From: Gulosibacter molinativorax
Lineage (GTDB): Bacteria > Actinomycetota > Actinomycetes > Actinomycetales > Microbacteriaceae
DNA length: 64,000 bases
Direction: 5' to 3'
NCBI RefSeq assembly: GCF_003010915.2
Contig: NZ_CP028426.1
Location: forward strand, 620,001 to 684,000
Below the pieces are notes generated by a model that saw only the letters and a list, made by a program, of their open reading frames with translations, did no database searches and was not told where the DNA came from. Position numbers and translations under genes: made by a program. Positions 63,685 to 64,000 of the stretch are shown one piece after another (within the stretch, counting starts at the first letter, position 1; each line of letters starts with the position of its first letter).

Positions 63685-63756
63685 GCGCGATTGGCGCAGC
63701 GGTAGCGCGCTTCCCTGACACGGAAGAGGTCACTGGTTCGATCCCAGTATCGCGCA
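63685..63756 (+). tRNA. tRNA-Val (GAC)
   Basis: Acceptor GCGCGAT pairs with ATCGCGC, and the anticodon loop CTGACAC carries GAC. Its core is nearly identical to the tRNA-Val (CAC) on the other strand. No CCA is encoded. Confidence 0.95.
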
Positions 63757-63761
63757 CTAGA

Positions 63762-63835
63762 GAGTGGAACCCTGGTGGTGGGTTCGGTGCCCGATGGAGT
63801 GACCTCGCGAGTGGACCCCCGGATGGTGGGTTCGG
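63762..63835 (+). repeat. Imperfect direct repeat downstream of tRNA-Val
   Basis: A 26-27 nt unit starting GAGTGGA and ending TGGTGGGTTCGG occurs at 63762-63787 and 63809-63835. The last 12 nt are identical. The origin is unclear. Confidence 0.7.
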
Positions 63836-63857
63836 CCGAATGTCTCCGTCGCCTATT

Positions 63858-63889
63858 CTCACCGCCTAGAACGCTCACCGCCTAGAACG
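63858..63889. repeat. Perfect 16-bp tandem duplication
   Basis: CTCACCGCCTAGAACG occurs twice in direct succession (63858-63873 and 63874-63889). The second copy contains the stop codon of the minus-strand gene and one arm of a small hairpin (CACCGCC 63876-63882 with GGCGGTG 63889-63895). Confidence 0.9.
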
Positions 63890-64000
63890 GCGGTGTTTCG
63901 TCCTCATCCCCGGTTTCGGGCAGACTGGCAGAATTTTCTTCTGCCCCACTTTTCGGTGGTGCCTCCTCCGCAAGACCGGAGCCAGCGGCCTGGTCCGTCG
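63882..64000 (-). CDS. C-terminal end of a protein with acidic tip, possibly single-stranded DNA-binding protein (partial)
   Basis: The last 38 codons of a gene running off the window end at TAG (63884-63882). The tail is rich in Ala, Glu and Pro and ends GDEDETPPF. A flexible tail closed by an acidic tip ending in PPF or IPF is the signature of SSB, which uses it to bind partner proteins. The tail is too short for a secure call. An LPETG string occurs, but without a following hydrophobic helix. Confidence 0.55.
   Translation of the reverse strand, partial: TDQAAGSGLAEEAPPKSGAEENSASLPETGDEDETPPF

Noticed and set aside
63195..63878. 227-aa minus-strand open frame through the tRNA cluster
   Set aside because: It reads across three tRNA genes and has no coding features.
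63882..64000. LPETG sortase-like motif in the partial C-terminus
   Set aside because: A sorting signal needs a following hydrophobic helix and basic tail; here the chain ends nine residues later in acidic residues.

Overview
The window is high-GC DNA with actinobacterial gene content. A supercomplex-type respiratory chain (ctaC-ctaD-ctaF, ctaE-qcrC-qcrA-qcrB) lies beside trpD. SepH, a second type II topoisomerase A subunit, and DUF3000, DUF3093, DUF3159, DUF3710 and DUF4193 proteins are also present. Gene order and a strong bias for the word GGATGC/GCATCC suggest Microbacteriaceae or a close Micrococcales relative; this placement is inferred, because no rRNA gene is present.

Layout. 1-9.95 kb: an accessory, translationally coupled operon with a dipeptide-type ABC importer (lipoprotein, two permeases, double ATPase), two luciferase-like flavin monooxygenases and a large FAD/NAD(P)-binding protein. 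It looks like import and oxidation of an unknown small molecule, and it is the best candidate for an undescribed system. 10-22.7 kb: M20 dipeptidase, ErpA-like Fe-S carrier, cytochrome oxidase and bc1 genes around an AlkZ-like protein, trpD, HPr and a membrane protein. 22.7-24.3 kb: a frameshifted MFS transporter and a GlsB-type protein. 24.4-36.5 kb: a phenylacetate (paa) island with paaJ-H-Z, paaR, paaK, paaI and paaA-B-C-D-E-G. 36.5-51.9 kb: core genes (topoisomerase A, phosphodiesterase, sepH, dut, aconitase, dxs, SPFH/NfeD, GyrI-like). 52-55.4 kb: a fadA-fadB beta-oxidation pair whose fadB is frameshifted. 55.4-63 kb: RNase D, DUF3000, hydrolase, RibD-like reductase, SufE/rhodanese pair, ZapE-like ATPase, aquaporin. 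63.1-64 kb: four tRNA genes and the 3' end of a gene that may be ssb.

How the genes work together. PaaK activates phenylacetate to its CoA thioester, PaaABC(D)E epoxidises the ring, PaaG isomerises it, PaaZ opens and oxidises it, and PaaH/PaaJ finish beta-oxidation. No PaaF-type hydratase is seen, and the only other crotonase domain is the broken fadB. Two 22-bp operator-like sites overlap the -10 regions of the paaJ and paaA operons, so PaaR probably represses both. QcrCAB and CtaCDEF together form the menaquinol-to-oxygen branch.

Regulatory style. At least seven genes have a -10 box ending 6-7 nt before the start codon, which predicts leaderless mRNAs. Several convergent gene pairs are separated by very long perfect hairpins. 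No CRISPR array, insertion sequence, prophage or rRNA was found.
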